Below are positions 1 to 5,716 of a DNA stretch of 7,170 bases, piece after piece. The translations under genes and the position numbers were made by a program. The stretch's first letter is position 1, and each line of letters starts with the position of its first letter. The notes below the pieces were generated by a model. It saw nothing but the letters and a program-made list of their open reading frames with translations. It was not told where the DNA came from and did no database searches. The stretch spans positions 1 through 7,170 of the forward strand of contig DAOVFD010000052.1 of the NCBI GenBank assembly GCA_030668565.1, read 5' to 3'. The DNA is from Microcaldota archaeon (GTDB lineage Archaea > Micrarchaeota > Micrarchaeia > Anstonellales > Bilamarchaeaceae).

Positions 1-96
1 ATAGACCTCTATGTATATTTCGTCGCATTTCTTCAGGGCTTCCACTCCTTCTAGAGTGAAGTCTCCGGATATTCCTGCTCCTATGAGATATAACAT
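1..96 (-). CDS. dphB: Diphthine synthase, N-terminal fragment (runs off the window)
   Basis: Reading the minus strand from the ATG at 96-94 gives 32 uninterrupted codons to the window edge, beginning MLYLIGAGISGDFTLEGVEA and continuing with KKCDEIYIEVY. This matches the start of archaeal diphthine synthase (Dph5/DphB): a first beta strand, a glycine-rich SAM-site turn, then the pattern (T/L)xxGxEAxKxCDxxYxExY. The family methylates a modified histidine of elongation factor 2 using S-adenosylmethionine, a step in diphthamide synthesis. Only about one eighth of the protein is present, so catalytic residues further in cannot be checked. An A/T-rich box centred about 26 bases before the ATG suggests a leaderless transcript. 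The gene is divergent from the PHP-like gene on the other side. The call rests on N-terminal similarity alone, but this N-terminus is very characteristic. Confidence 0.85.
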   Translation of the reverse strand, partial: MLYLIGAGISGDFTLEGVEALKKCDEIYIEVY

Positions 97-118
97 GGAA
101 TAGAATTCCCAGAGAATG

Positions 119-126
119 TTTTTATT
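119..126 (-). promoter_or_regulatory. TATA-like box for dphB
   Basis: The minus strand reads AATAAAAA here, centred about 26 bases upstream of the dphB ATG. This is where an archaeal TATA box would sit if transcription began at or next to the start codon. No ribosome-binding sequence lies between box and ATG, which fits a leaderless mRNA. The assignment is by position and composition only. Confidence 0.4.
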
Positions 127-162
127 CGTTATCAAGGGCACTTATTCACACAAACAAAAACA

Positions 163-170
163 TTATAAGT
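163..170 (+). promoter_or_regulatory. TATA box for the PHP-like gene
   Basis: TTATAAGT is centred about 26 bases before the ATG at 192 and is preceded by the purine-rich stretch ACAAAAACA, which could serve as a BRE. No Shine-Dalgarno sequence precedes the ATG, so a leaderless transcript is likely. Together with the opposing dphB box this makes 97-191 a compact divergent promoter region. Confidence 0.55.
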
Positions 171-191
171 ATTGGCTGAGTAATATATACC

Positions 192-1733
192 ATGAGGCGA
201 ATAGGAAGGCGTCACAAAAAAGAGAAAAAGAAGAATTTTCCGAAAGTGGACCCGGATGCAGTGGAAAGAAGCGTTTTCAAGCGCAGGTTCATAGAAGTGA
301 TTACCAAATATTACGGTTTCGGCGTTGTTGACAAAAAAGAACTCAGGAAACTGCAGGGAGGTAAGAGCACAGTATGCAATGACAATGAGATGATATTCAA
401 CCGTGCACTGGGAACAGACAAAAAACAGTCGAATTTTTTCGTTTTTATGAGGGAAACATCCAGCAGGATTGAGATATATTATTCCAATCCTGAAACAAAG
501 AATGCGGCAGACCTGAAAAGAGATGAATACCTTATAAAAAGAACTTTCGAAAGAGGCGATGAGTTCGGTACTGCGGATAAGTTCATCAGGGAAATCATGA
601 AATACTCGGCCAAAAAGCCGAAAAACGAATACAGGAAGATATCTCACGGGCATTGGGGGACAATCGGGAAGAGATGGGTAGTCGATGACGGGGTATCGAG
701 ATTCCAGGATGTTCTGAGAATGATGATGCTATACAATATCGACTACGATGCCACGAGCCCGCACAATTCATTCGAGGAGGATGTTTATAATTATCTTTCA
801 AACACAGAGAAAGTTCTCGGGATTAGGAAAATACCTGCTCTTGAACTGACTGCTGCTCTTCCTCCGAACGGGCCCAACGGACCCCACCTTCTCCTGTGGA
901 TGGCAGACAGGATAACTGCAAGAGCGATAAAGAGGGAAATCCTTGACAAAAGGGAAAAACTGGACATGATATCCTATTACTCTGGAATGACGATATGGAA
1001 AATGCTTCCGGTTATAGGGAAGCACAGGGATGCCGGAAGGCTTGCCCTGGGTGTGGCGCATGAGGTGAACGTCCACACACCCGCACTTCCGATACTTGAC
1101 ATAGGTCTTTTGAGTGCTGTTGAAAACGGGAAGATGGGCATCGGGGAGGCAAGGCAGATAGTTGCAATGTCCGATTCTGTCGCGGCCTGGAACCCGTGTA
1201 TTTACAATGGCAGAAAAGAAGTGCCTGTAAAGAATAAAAGATTGAGAAACGAGATGAAACGTATCCTGAAGAAGCATACCGGTATGAAGAGGCTATTGGC
1301 CAATCCGGTTAATTATGCATTTGCCAGGGAGATGGTTGAAAAGTATAATGTTTACAGTCATTTCGACCCTGACGACCATAGGACAATGCCGATGAACTAT
1401 GACTGCGGGGGAGATAAGTTTGCCCAGGGTTTCACCAGGATAATGGTTCCTGAGAAGATATATAATTCACTCAAGGACAAACCTTCCCCAAAGGAACTGA
1501 TAAGACTGATACATGACAGGAGGATTGTGATGAATTCTGTTCAGTTCACGGTCAAAATGGGAAACAATATGGTTATTGCTCCTGAGAGAGCGAAAATACC
1601 TGAAAAGAAAAAAGGACTTGCGAAAGAGTTGAAGAATGCTGCGATGAGGAGGTATGTCGGCGCACTTGCAAAAGACTTCTTCAGCATGCTTGTGCGCGGG
1701 AAATTCAGTGAGATATACCACATGAGAGGATAA
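192..1733 (+). CDS. Divergent PHP-domain-like protein, putative metal-dependent phosphoesterase
   Basis: This is a 513-residue protein with no signal peptide or obvious membrane segment. It begins with a strongly basic tail (RRIGRRHKKEKKK), and residues 20-145 are unassigned. From about 150 the order of motifs recalls the PHP phosphoesterase fold: SHGHWGT at 151-157 (an HxH pair, then D165-D166-G), YNIDYDATSPHNSFEED at 181-197 in the place of the usual GLDxIAITDHNT, E218 in IPALELTA followed by H232 in GPHLLLW, AHE at 289-291, and YSHFDPDDH at 388-396 where the family has its GSDxH segment. These could supply a multi-metal site. Family members include histidinol-phosphate phosphatases, nucleotide phosphoesterases and polymerase-associated nucleases; the substrate here is unknown. 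The ATG is supported by a TATA box 26 bases upstream. The stop overlaps the uppP promoter box. I do not recognise the exact family, and the PHP reading is inference from motif order with several imperfect motifs (SPHN instead of TDHN). Confidence 0.5.
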   Translation: MRRIGRRHKKEKKKNFPKVDPDAVERSVFKRRFIEVITKYYGFGVVDKKELRKLQGGKSTVCNDNEMIFNRALGTDKKQSNFFVFMRETSSRIEIYYSNPETKNAADLKRDEYLIKRTFERGDEFGTADKFIREIMKYSAKKPKNEYRKISHGHWGTIGKRWVVDDGVSRFQDVLRMMMLYNIDYDATSPHNSFEEDVYNYLSNTEKVLGIRKIPALELTAALPPNGPNGPHLLLWMADRITARAIKREILDKREKLDMISYYSGMTIWKMLPVIGKHRDAGRLALGVAHEVNVHTPALPILDIGLLSAVENGKMGIGEARQIVAMSDSVAAWNPCIYNGRKEVPVKNKRLRNEMKRILKKHTGMKRLLANPVNYAFAREMVEKYNVYSHFDPDDHRTMPMNYDCGGDKFAQGFTRIMVPEKIYNSLKDKPSPKELIRLIHDRRIVMNSVQFTVKMGNNMVIAPERAKIPEKKKGLAKELKNAAMRRYVGALAKDFFSMLVRGKFSEIYHMRG

Positions 1734-1734
1734 C

Positions 1735-1743
1735 ATTAAAAAT
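1735..1743 (+). promoter_or_regulatory. TATA-like box for uppP
   Basis: ATTAAAAAT is centred 25 bases before the uppP ATG and begins two bases after the preceding stop codon. The spacing matches the other leaderless-type promoters in the window, so uppP probably has its own start even though the upstream gene is only 30 bases away. Confidence 0.45.
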
Positions 1744-1763
1744 CTCCTTTTGAAATCTTAGCC

Positions 1764-2546
1764 ATGGATATCTTTCAGGCCATACTACTTGGAATTCTTC
1801 AGGGAATAACAGAATGGCTTCCGATAAGCAGTTCAGGGCAGCTTATGCTTTCACTTGTTGATTTCTTGGGGACAGAGCCACAGGCGGCGTTTTCCCTTGC
1901 AATCACCCTTCATCTCGGAACTTTATTCGCGGTTGTTGTGAAATATAGAAAAGATGTCTGGAATATGGTTCGAAACCTGAGCTGGGGGGACAAGCTTACA
2001 CGGTTTATCATAGTTTCAACGGTTGTAACAGGTGTTGTCGGCATTCCGGTTTATTTTCTTCTGAAAAGCATTTTTGTTTACGGTGATGTTACTAACGGTC
2101 TGGTAGGTATTCTTCTCATATTTACCGGGATATCCCTTTACATATCCAGAAAGGTGGGCGCAGGAAAAACCGATTTAAACGGGTTGGGATATAAGGAGAT
2201 GGCAATAGCAGGAGCGGCACAGGGAATTGCAATTCTTCCGGGAGTTTCGAGGTCAGGAACGACCGTGGCGGCAATGCTTCTGACGGGAATAAAGCAGGAT
2301 GTTGCTCTTAAACTCTCGTTCATCATGAGCATACCTGCTGTGCTGGGGGCTGTTTTTCTTGATTTTACAGCAGGAGAATCCGCAGTTGCCGGGTTTGGAG
2401 TAACAGAGGTTATCTTAGGCATCCTGTTTGCCTTTGTTTTTGGATATCTTACCATGGATGTATTGCTGAAAATCGCCCATAAGATAAGATTTGACATATT
2501 TTGTATAATCTTCGGATTGATTGCAGTCGCAGCATTCTTTTTATAA
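1764..2546 (+). CDS. uppP: Undecaprenyl/polyprenyl-diphosphate phosphatase (BacA/UppP family)
   Basis: This 260-residue polytopic membrane protein is close to the usual BacA length. Both signature motifs are present: GITEWLPISSSGQLML at 14-29 and ILPGVSRSGTTVAAMLLTG at 157-175. Several hydrophobic segments separate them, for example 45-60, 81-100, 112-128, 185-200 and 214-232. E17 and R163 correspond to the catalytic glutamate and arginine of E. coli BacA. The position of its conserved histidine (SSTGH) is Q26 here. The family removes a phosphate from the C55-type polyprenyl diphosphate carrier after glycan transfer; in archaea the substrate is expected to be a dolichol-type or similar carrier used in protein or surface-polymer glycosylation. 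The ATG lies 30 bases after the PHP-like gene and 25 bases after a TATA-like box. The stop codon lies inside the guaA promoter box. Confidence 0.93.
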   Translation: MDIFQAILLGILQGITEWLPISSSGQLMLSLVDFLGTEPQAAFSLAITLHLGTLFAVVVKYRKDVWNMVRNLSWGDKLTRFIIVSTVVTGVVGIPVYFLLKSIFVYGDVTNGLVGILLIFTGISLYISRKVGAGKTDLNGLGYKEMAIAGAAQGIAILPGVSRSGTTVAAMLLTGIKQDVALKLSFIMSIPAVLGAVFLDFTAGESAVAGFGVTEVILGILFAFVFGYLTMDVLLKIAHKIRFDIFCIIFGLIAVAAFFL

Positions 2547-2547
2547 T
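2540..2547 (+). promoter_or_regulatory. TATA box for the guaA-taw3 unit
   Basis: TTTATAAT overlaps the uppP stop codon. Transcription would be predicted near 2569, a few bases before the guaA start region, giving a very short leader. The sequence GAGTGAT just before the chosen ATG could be a weak ribosome-binding site. Confidence 0.45.
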
Positions 2548-2580
2548 TAATCGCAGAAATCCTAGTTAAGAGTGATGATA

Positions 2581-3156
2581 ATGATAATCATAATTGACGC
2601 AGGTTCGCAATACACCCATCTCATAAAAAGGAATTTCAGGGACCTTGACAAGGAAGCGGAGATAATAAATGCACGGGAACCTTATGAGAATGTCAGGGAA
2701 AAGATAGAGGACGCCGAAAAGATAGTTCTGTCAGGGGGGCCGAGTTCTGTCTCTGAGGACAAGGACAGCCTTGTGAGGATTATTGCAGAGAAAATCAAAT
2801 CCGGGGAAATTAATGTTCCTCTTCTTGGAATATGTTATGGCTATCAGATGATAGCAGATGTCTGGGGAGCAAAAGTCGATAAGGGAAAAAGCGCGGAATA
2901 CGGGGTAAGTGAAATAACTATTGACAATGAGGATGTGATACTCAAGGGACTTCCAAAGAAATTCAAGGCATGGGTTTCTCATTTTGATGAGGTCAAGGAA
3001 CTGCCGGAAGGTTTTGAATCTCTTGCGCATTCTGAAATATGTGGGATGGAAGCGATGAGACACATGGAAAAACCCATTTTCGGAGTACAGTTTCACCCGG
3101 AGGTATGGCACACGGAACATGGAGAGAGGATTCTGGAAAATTTTGTGAAGGTCTGA
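2581..3156 (+). CDS. guaA: GMP synthase glutaminase subunit (class I glutamine amidotransferase)
   Basis: This 191-residue protein consists only of the class I glutamine amidotransferase domain. The nucleophile is C85 in LLGICYGYQMIA, and the His/Glu of the triad are H172 and E174 in FGVQFHPEVWHTEHG. SGGPSSV at 51-57 and WVSHFDEV at 131-138 are typical of GMP-synthase glutaminases. Archaea often split GMP synthase into this ammonia-producing subunit and a separate ATP-pyrophosphatase subunit that amidates XMP. The partner is not in this window. I chose the ATG at 2581 because MIIIIDAGSQYTHLI aligns with the exact start of archaeal homologues. In-frame alternatives are GTG at 2572 and ATG at 2575. 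The stop is two bases before taw3, so the two genes are probably co-transcribed. Confidence 0.92.
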   Translation: MIIIIDAGSQYTHLIKRNFRDLDKEAEIINAREPYENVREKIEDAEKIVLSGGPSSVSEDKDSLVRIIAEKIKSGEINVPLLGICYGYQMIADVWGAKVDKGKSAEYGVSEITIDNEDVILKGLPKKFKAWVSHFDEVKELPEGFESLAHSEICGMEAMRHMEKPIFGVQFHPEVWHTEHGERILENFVKV

Positions 3157-3158
3157 AC

Positions 3159-3707
3159 ATGTGGAAGGATTTCAGGAAAACAAGGATGCAGGTTCTGAAT
3201 AAGGTAGTAAAAGAAAAGAAAGTTGATGAGAAAATCCTGAAGCTTCTGCAAAAGATAAATGAAAATCCCGACCTGGTTACAATCTCATCCTGTTTTGGGA
3301 GGGTTGTTCTTCTTTCATTCGACGTCATGAAGACAAAGAAAACATCCAGGTTCTATAAAAAATGGCACAGGAGAGTGAATGCTGAAGAGGTTGAACTGGC
3401 AGTTTCAGCATATGCAGGAAAACTCCCGTTATGGTTCAGGGTCGAGCCGTTCATACTGCATGTTGCGGCAAGAGACATGAAAACAGCAGCGGATTTTCTT
3501 ACAAAAATGAGAAAGACAGGTGTTAGAAGAGGAGGAATACAGGGAATCCAGAAAGACCGCGTAAACGTAGAGGTTCAGGGAACAACAGCATTATACATGC
3601 CTGTGGATGTATTCGAGGGAAGCTGGAACGAACTTGTTAGAGTAGCAAACAGGATGATGGAACTCAACGAGAAACAGATAAGGAAACTGATAAGGGTCAA
3701 ATGGTAA
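3159..3707 (+). CDS. taw3: tRNA wybutosine-synthesis methyltransferase Taw3/TYW3 family
   Basis: This 182-residue protein matches TYW3 from end to end: an N-terminal helix with KVDEKILKLLQKIN, the signature segment TISSCFGRV at 41-49, KKWHR at 67-71, then PLWFRVEPFILHVAARD at 90-106, GVRRGGIQ at 121-128 and LYMPVD at 145-150. TYW3 family enzymes perform an SAM-dependent N4-methylation of the tricyclic base derived from m1G37 in tRNA-Phe, which stabilises codon pairing. The usual signature is SSCSGR; here the second serine is replaced by F46. The start at 3159 lies two bases after the guaA stop and is preceded by GAAGGT as a ribosome-binding site with about 7 bases spacing. In-frame codons further upstream overlap guaA and are not credible. 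The gene converges on the RNA locus immediately downstream, and no oligo-T terminator lies between them. Confidence 0.88.
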   Translation: MWKDFRKTRMQVLNKVVKEKKVDEKILKLLQKINENPDLVTISSCFGRVVLLSFDVMKTKKTSRFYKKWHRRVNAEEVELAVSAYAGKLPLWFRVEPFILHVAARDMKTAADFLTKMRKTGVRRGGIQGIQKDRVNVEVQGTTALYMPVDVFEGSWNELVRVANRMMELNEKQIRKLIRVKW

Positions 3708-3990
3708 CGGAGTGTGCGTTGGGGCCCAAGCAACCTACTTGTATCAACTCCATACATAACCAGATTACTGCTTCGCAACAGATCTGTTCCAAGTACAAAG
3801 TGTGTACAGCCAGGTGAAGTACTATAGGCATGCGTATGGTTTATTCACCGGATACCGTTACTTTTCCCCTGTACCAATATGCGGTTATTCGGAACAAACG
3901 TAGAGGCCTTAGCCTTCGAACAGATAGCGCCTATATCTAGGACTTTTCCCTACTATCTAAGCTCCACTTGGATTGCCTTGCACACTCCGC
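3708..3990 (-). ncRNA. Candidate structured RNA gene, about 283 nt, family not recognised
   Basis: There is no convincing reading frame here. On the minus strand the ends pair perfectly over 10 bp (3980-3989 with 3708-3717). A second terminal helix of 8 bp with one bulged G joins 3971-3979 to 3728-3735. Inside are a nested hairpin at 3922-3958, a 4-bp hairpin at 3904-3915, and a long-range 8-bp helix (3889-3896 with 3785-3792). That helix encloses three hairpins at 3852-3888, 3813-3849 and 3793-3807. Two more hairpins follow at 3761-3786 and 3740-3756. The minus strand is preferred because a TATA box sits 26 bases before position 3990 and because two of three imperfect pairs become G-U only on this strand. 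The size and circular topology recall RNase P RNA. However, the universal GAGGAAAGUCC and ACAGAA...GGCUUA core elements are absent (only GGGAAAAGUCC is seen), and the SRP helix-8 motif is also missing. It could be a highly divergent known RNA or a new one. A MITE-like element is the main alternative, but no target duplication is visible. All pairings were found by eye. Confidence 0.6.
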
Positions 3991-4012
3991 AAAAAGCAGA
4001 GAGAATCAACAG

Positions 4013-4019
4013 TATATAA
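4013..4019 (-). promoter_or_regulatory. TATA box for the structured RNA
   Basis: The minus strand reads TTATATA, flanked by GTATCTC upstream. Its centre is 26 bases before position 3990, exactly where the terminal helix of the candidate RNA begins. The same box-to-start distance is seen at the protein genes of this window, which supports both the box and the predicted 5' end. Confidence 0.55.
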
Positions 4020-4105
4020 GAGATACGTTTATTTATTTAATTTATTTTTACTCTCTGAAAATTTGAAACACAAAAAACTACTTTTATTGACAACTTTATG
4101 TTTTC
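4020..4105. other. A/T-rich spacer between the RNA gene and the DUF192 gene
   Basis: This is a strongly A/T-rich stretch without a reading frame. It contains the 3' flank of the fbp-DUF192 unit and the upstream promoter side of the RNA gene. A T-rich plus-strand segment at 4028-4049 could also end any plus-strand transcript that reads through from taw3. Confidence 0.5.
4072..4077 (-). terminator. Oligo-T terminator candidate for the fbp-DUF192 unit
   Basis: The minus strand has six consecutive T residues about 30 bases after the DUF192 stop, without a preceding stem. Archaeal polymerase can terminate at such runs. This is a positional inference. Confidence 0.35.
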
Positions 4106-4570
4106 TCATTCTAGAATGAATCTGCTGTTACCTTTTTCTATTTTGTTTGCCACAGCAAACCCCTGATTGACTTCAAGAACATACAATGCATCTTTTTCAG
4201 GATAGTAAACTGTACAGTTTGTTAATCCGCAGGGATTCATTTGGATAACATCAACTACTGTCCGGTTTGCATCAAAGAATATTGCATCAAGAGGAATTGT
4301 TGTATTCATCATCCAGAAACCATGCCTTCCTGATTTTTCAAAAACAAAAAGCATTCCTTCGTTGTCAGCAAGTGATTTCCTGAACATGAGCCCCCTTGAC
4401 CTTTTCACAAGATTATCTGCTGTTTCAACAGTCAGCTTTATCTGTTTTCCGTCTTTGTTTATCAGGGTTATCTGTCTCTTGTTTACACTATACTGGGTGT
4501 ACAGGAAAAATATTAGGAGAATAAGGAAAAAAACAACAAAAAAGGCAAGCACCTGCTGGTAGAGCTGCAT
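4106..4570 (-). CDS. DUF192 (COG1430) family protein with N-terminal membrane anchor
   Basis: This 154-residue protein has one strongly hydrophobic segment at about residues 7-24, followed by the short basic stretch VNKR and a single DUF192 domain. Visible family motifs are RGLMFRKSL (59-67), GMLFVF (72-77), FWMMNTTIPLDAIF (85-98), a cysteine pair C114 and C119 in NPCGLTNC, and VLEVNQGFA (131-139). The first segment has no clear cleavage motif, so it is probably an anchor with the domain outside the membrane; the topology is inferred. The biochemical function of DUF192 is not established as far as I know. The ATG follows the fbp stop by a single base, so translation is probably coupled to fbp. 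A functional link to the aldolase/phosphatase is not evident from the protein itself. Confidence 0.85.
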   Translation of the reverse strand: MQLYQQVLAFFVVFFLILLIFFLYTQYSVNKRQITLINKDGKQIKLTVETADNLVKRSRGLMFRKSLADNEGMLFVFEKSGRHGFWMMNTTIPLDAIFFDANRTVVDVIQMNPCGLTNCTVYYPEKDALYVLEVNQGFAVANKIEKGNSRFILE

Positions 4571-4571
4571 C

Positions 4572-5681
4572 CTATATCTTCTCGAATCTACCCTTTAGCT
4601 TTTCAAGGACTTTCGGCAAGGTTGTGTATTCCATTTCCTCGGCAGAAAGCCTGTGTGGTTCAAATGGTCCGTGTCTTCTCATGTAGTCTGCAACCTTTCC
4701 GCAGAGCCTTCTCGCTTCATCGAAAGACTTGTCCTTGAGCAGGTCCACCGGACCAACAAGTTTTCCGTTTGCAAGCTGAAAACCGAGTGCAACCACCCGT
4801 GGAGGACCGTCAAACCTGCTTGGAGTGGCATCCTCCATCGAAACGGGCATAATCGGTCCGTTGTGCGAACCCCTCATCCAGCCTGCAACAAGATAAGGAA
4901 ATGAAAACGGTTCAAGCACTTCTCCAAGTGCAGGAAGACCGGATTGCGCCCTGACAATCGCAACAGGGTCATCCTTGCCAACGTATTCTCCCGCTATCCT
5001 GAAAAGTTTTTCTGTGCAGACAACAGCAGCGGGTTCGTTTTCAGGTACTTTATTTCCCTTTCTCGGATAGACGCGCTTTATCACGTATTTGCTTTTTGTT
5101 CCTATAAGTGCAAGAAGGTCGTACAGCTCCTCTGGGGTATTCAGCATCACCTTTTTGTCGTTGTATATATCATATACTTCGAATCTGAATCCGCTGTGCA
5201 TACTCGGGTCTATTGAAAGACCGGCGGTGTTGAATGGGTCACCGAACATCTTGAATATGGGCAGGTTGAAAGCGGCCGGGTCTGTCTTATCCATAAGGAA
5301 GCATACGATTGGTTCTCCTTTCCTTTCCTCAAATTCCATCTCCGCAATTCCCGGTCCAAGCCCCCTTATATTACCCGAGAAGGCATCAGAAAGAAGGTCC
5401 TGTCCTGCACTATAGAGTTTGAGTTCCTTTGCTATTTCAGTGCATTTTTTGAATGTATCCCACGCGAGCTTATGGATTTCCTCGCTGTCTACACCCTTCG
5501 TGTGCGTCATGATAAGCTCCAAATCATCCCCGCATGTTGCAATACAATAATCAACAAGAATTCCGTTTTTCTTTGCTTCTTCAAGCTCTGTTCCCGCTTT
5601 TTCCTTCAGTTTGGGATGGACGCTGCAGTGCCCAGGATATCCTCCCACATCTGCCTTTATTATACTCACGGTAATTTTCAT
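4572..5681 (-). CDS. fbp: Fructose-1,6-bisphosphate aldolase/phosphatase (archaeal bifunctional FBPA/P)
   Basis: This 369-residue protein is of usual length for this cytosolic gluconeogenic enzyme. One active site condenses dihydroxyacetone phosphate with glyceraldehyde 3-phosphate and then dephosphorylates the product to fructose 6-phosphate. Metal and substrate residues are in place: D11 and H18 in IKADVGGYPGH, D52 and D53 in CGDDLELIMTH, Q94 in SAGQD, the segment DKTDPAAFNLP at 131-141, and GEYVGKDDPVAIVR at 231-244. The last carries a tyrosine (Y233) and lysine (K236) that match the Schiff-base region of the family. FDGPPRVVALGFQLANGK at 290-307 is also typical. The start at 5681 is chosen because GAGAGGTG ends 6 bases before it; the GTG three codons upstream lies inside that ribosome-binding site. 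The gene is 35 bases after nrdJ and one base before the DUF192 gene. No key residue appears to be missing. Confidence 0.96.
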   Translation of the reverse strand: MKITVSIIKADVGGYPGHCSVHPKLKEKAGTELEEAKKNGILVDYCIATCGDDLELIMTHTKGVDSEEIHKLAWDTFKKCTEIAKELKLYSAGQDLLSDAFSGNIRGLGPGIAEMEFEERKGEPIVCFLMDKTDPAAFNLPIFKMFGDPFNTAGLSIDPSMHSGFRFEVYDIYNDKKVMLNTPEELYDLLALIGTKSKYVIKRVYPRKGNKVPENEPAAVVCTEKLFRIAGEYVGKDDPVAIVRAQSGLPALGEVLEPFSFPYLVAGWMRGSHNGPIMPVSMEDATPSRFDGPPRVVALGFQLANGKLVGPVDLLKDKSFDEARRLCGKVADYMRRHGPFEPHRLSAEEMEYTTLPKVLEKLKGRFEKI

Positions 5682-5687
5682 ACTAAA

Positions 5688-5695
5688 CACCTCTC
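5688..5695 (-). promoter_or_regulatory. Ribosome-binding site that fixes the fbp start
   Basis: The minus strand reads GAGAGGTG, complementary to the archaeal 16S rRNA 3' end, six bases before the ATG at 5681. It contains the in-frame GTG at 5690, which rules that codon out as the start. A possible TATA-like stretch (TTACATAT, 5704-5711) also lies about 26 bases before the ATG. fbp may therefore be read from nrdJ, from its own promoter, or from both. Confidence 0.6.
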
Positions 5696-5716
5696 AAAAT
5701 CAATATGTAATTAAAC

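Noticed and set aside
132..653. Minus-strand open frame of 173 codons opposite the PHP-like gene
   Set aside because: It is a shadow of the plus-strand gene: cysteine- and phenylalanine-rich, no family resemblance, and it crosses the divergent promoter region.
3039..3158. Longer version of taw3 starting inside guaA
   Set aside because: The added 40 residues do not resemble TYW3 and overlap the conserved GVQFHPE end of guaA; the ATG at 3159 has a ribosome-binding site and matches the family N-terminus.
3575..3778. Minus-strand open frame of 67 codons overlapping the end of taw3 and the RNA locus
   Set aside because: Low-complexity Leu/Ser-rich translation, no recognisable domain, and it covers parts of two better supported features.
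3708..3990. RNase P RNA, SRP RNA, tmRNA or group I intron
   Set aside because: The expected conserved elements were searched by eye on both strands and not found: the GAGGAAAGUCC/GGCUUA core, the helix-8 GGAA loop with AGCA, a tRNA-like end, and P/Q/R/S elements. A divergent RNase P RNA is not excluded.
3708..3990. MITE or other transposon with 10-bp terminal inverted repeats
   Set aside because: No flanking target duplication is visible, many internal helices are present, and a promoter is positioned precisely at one end. An RNA gene explains more.
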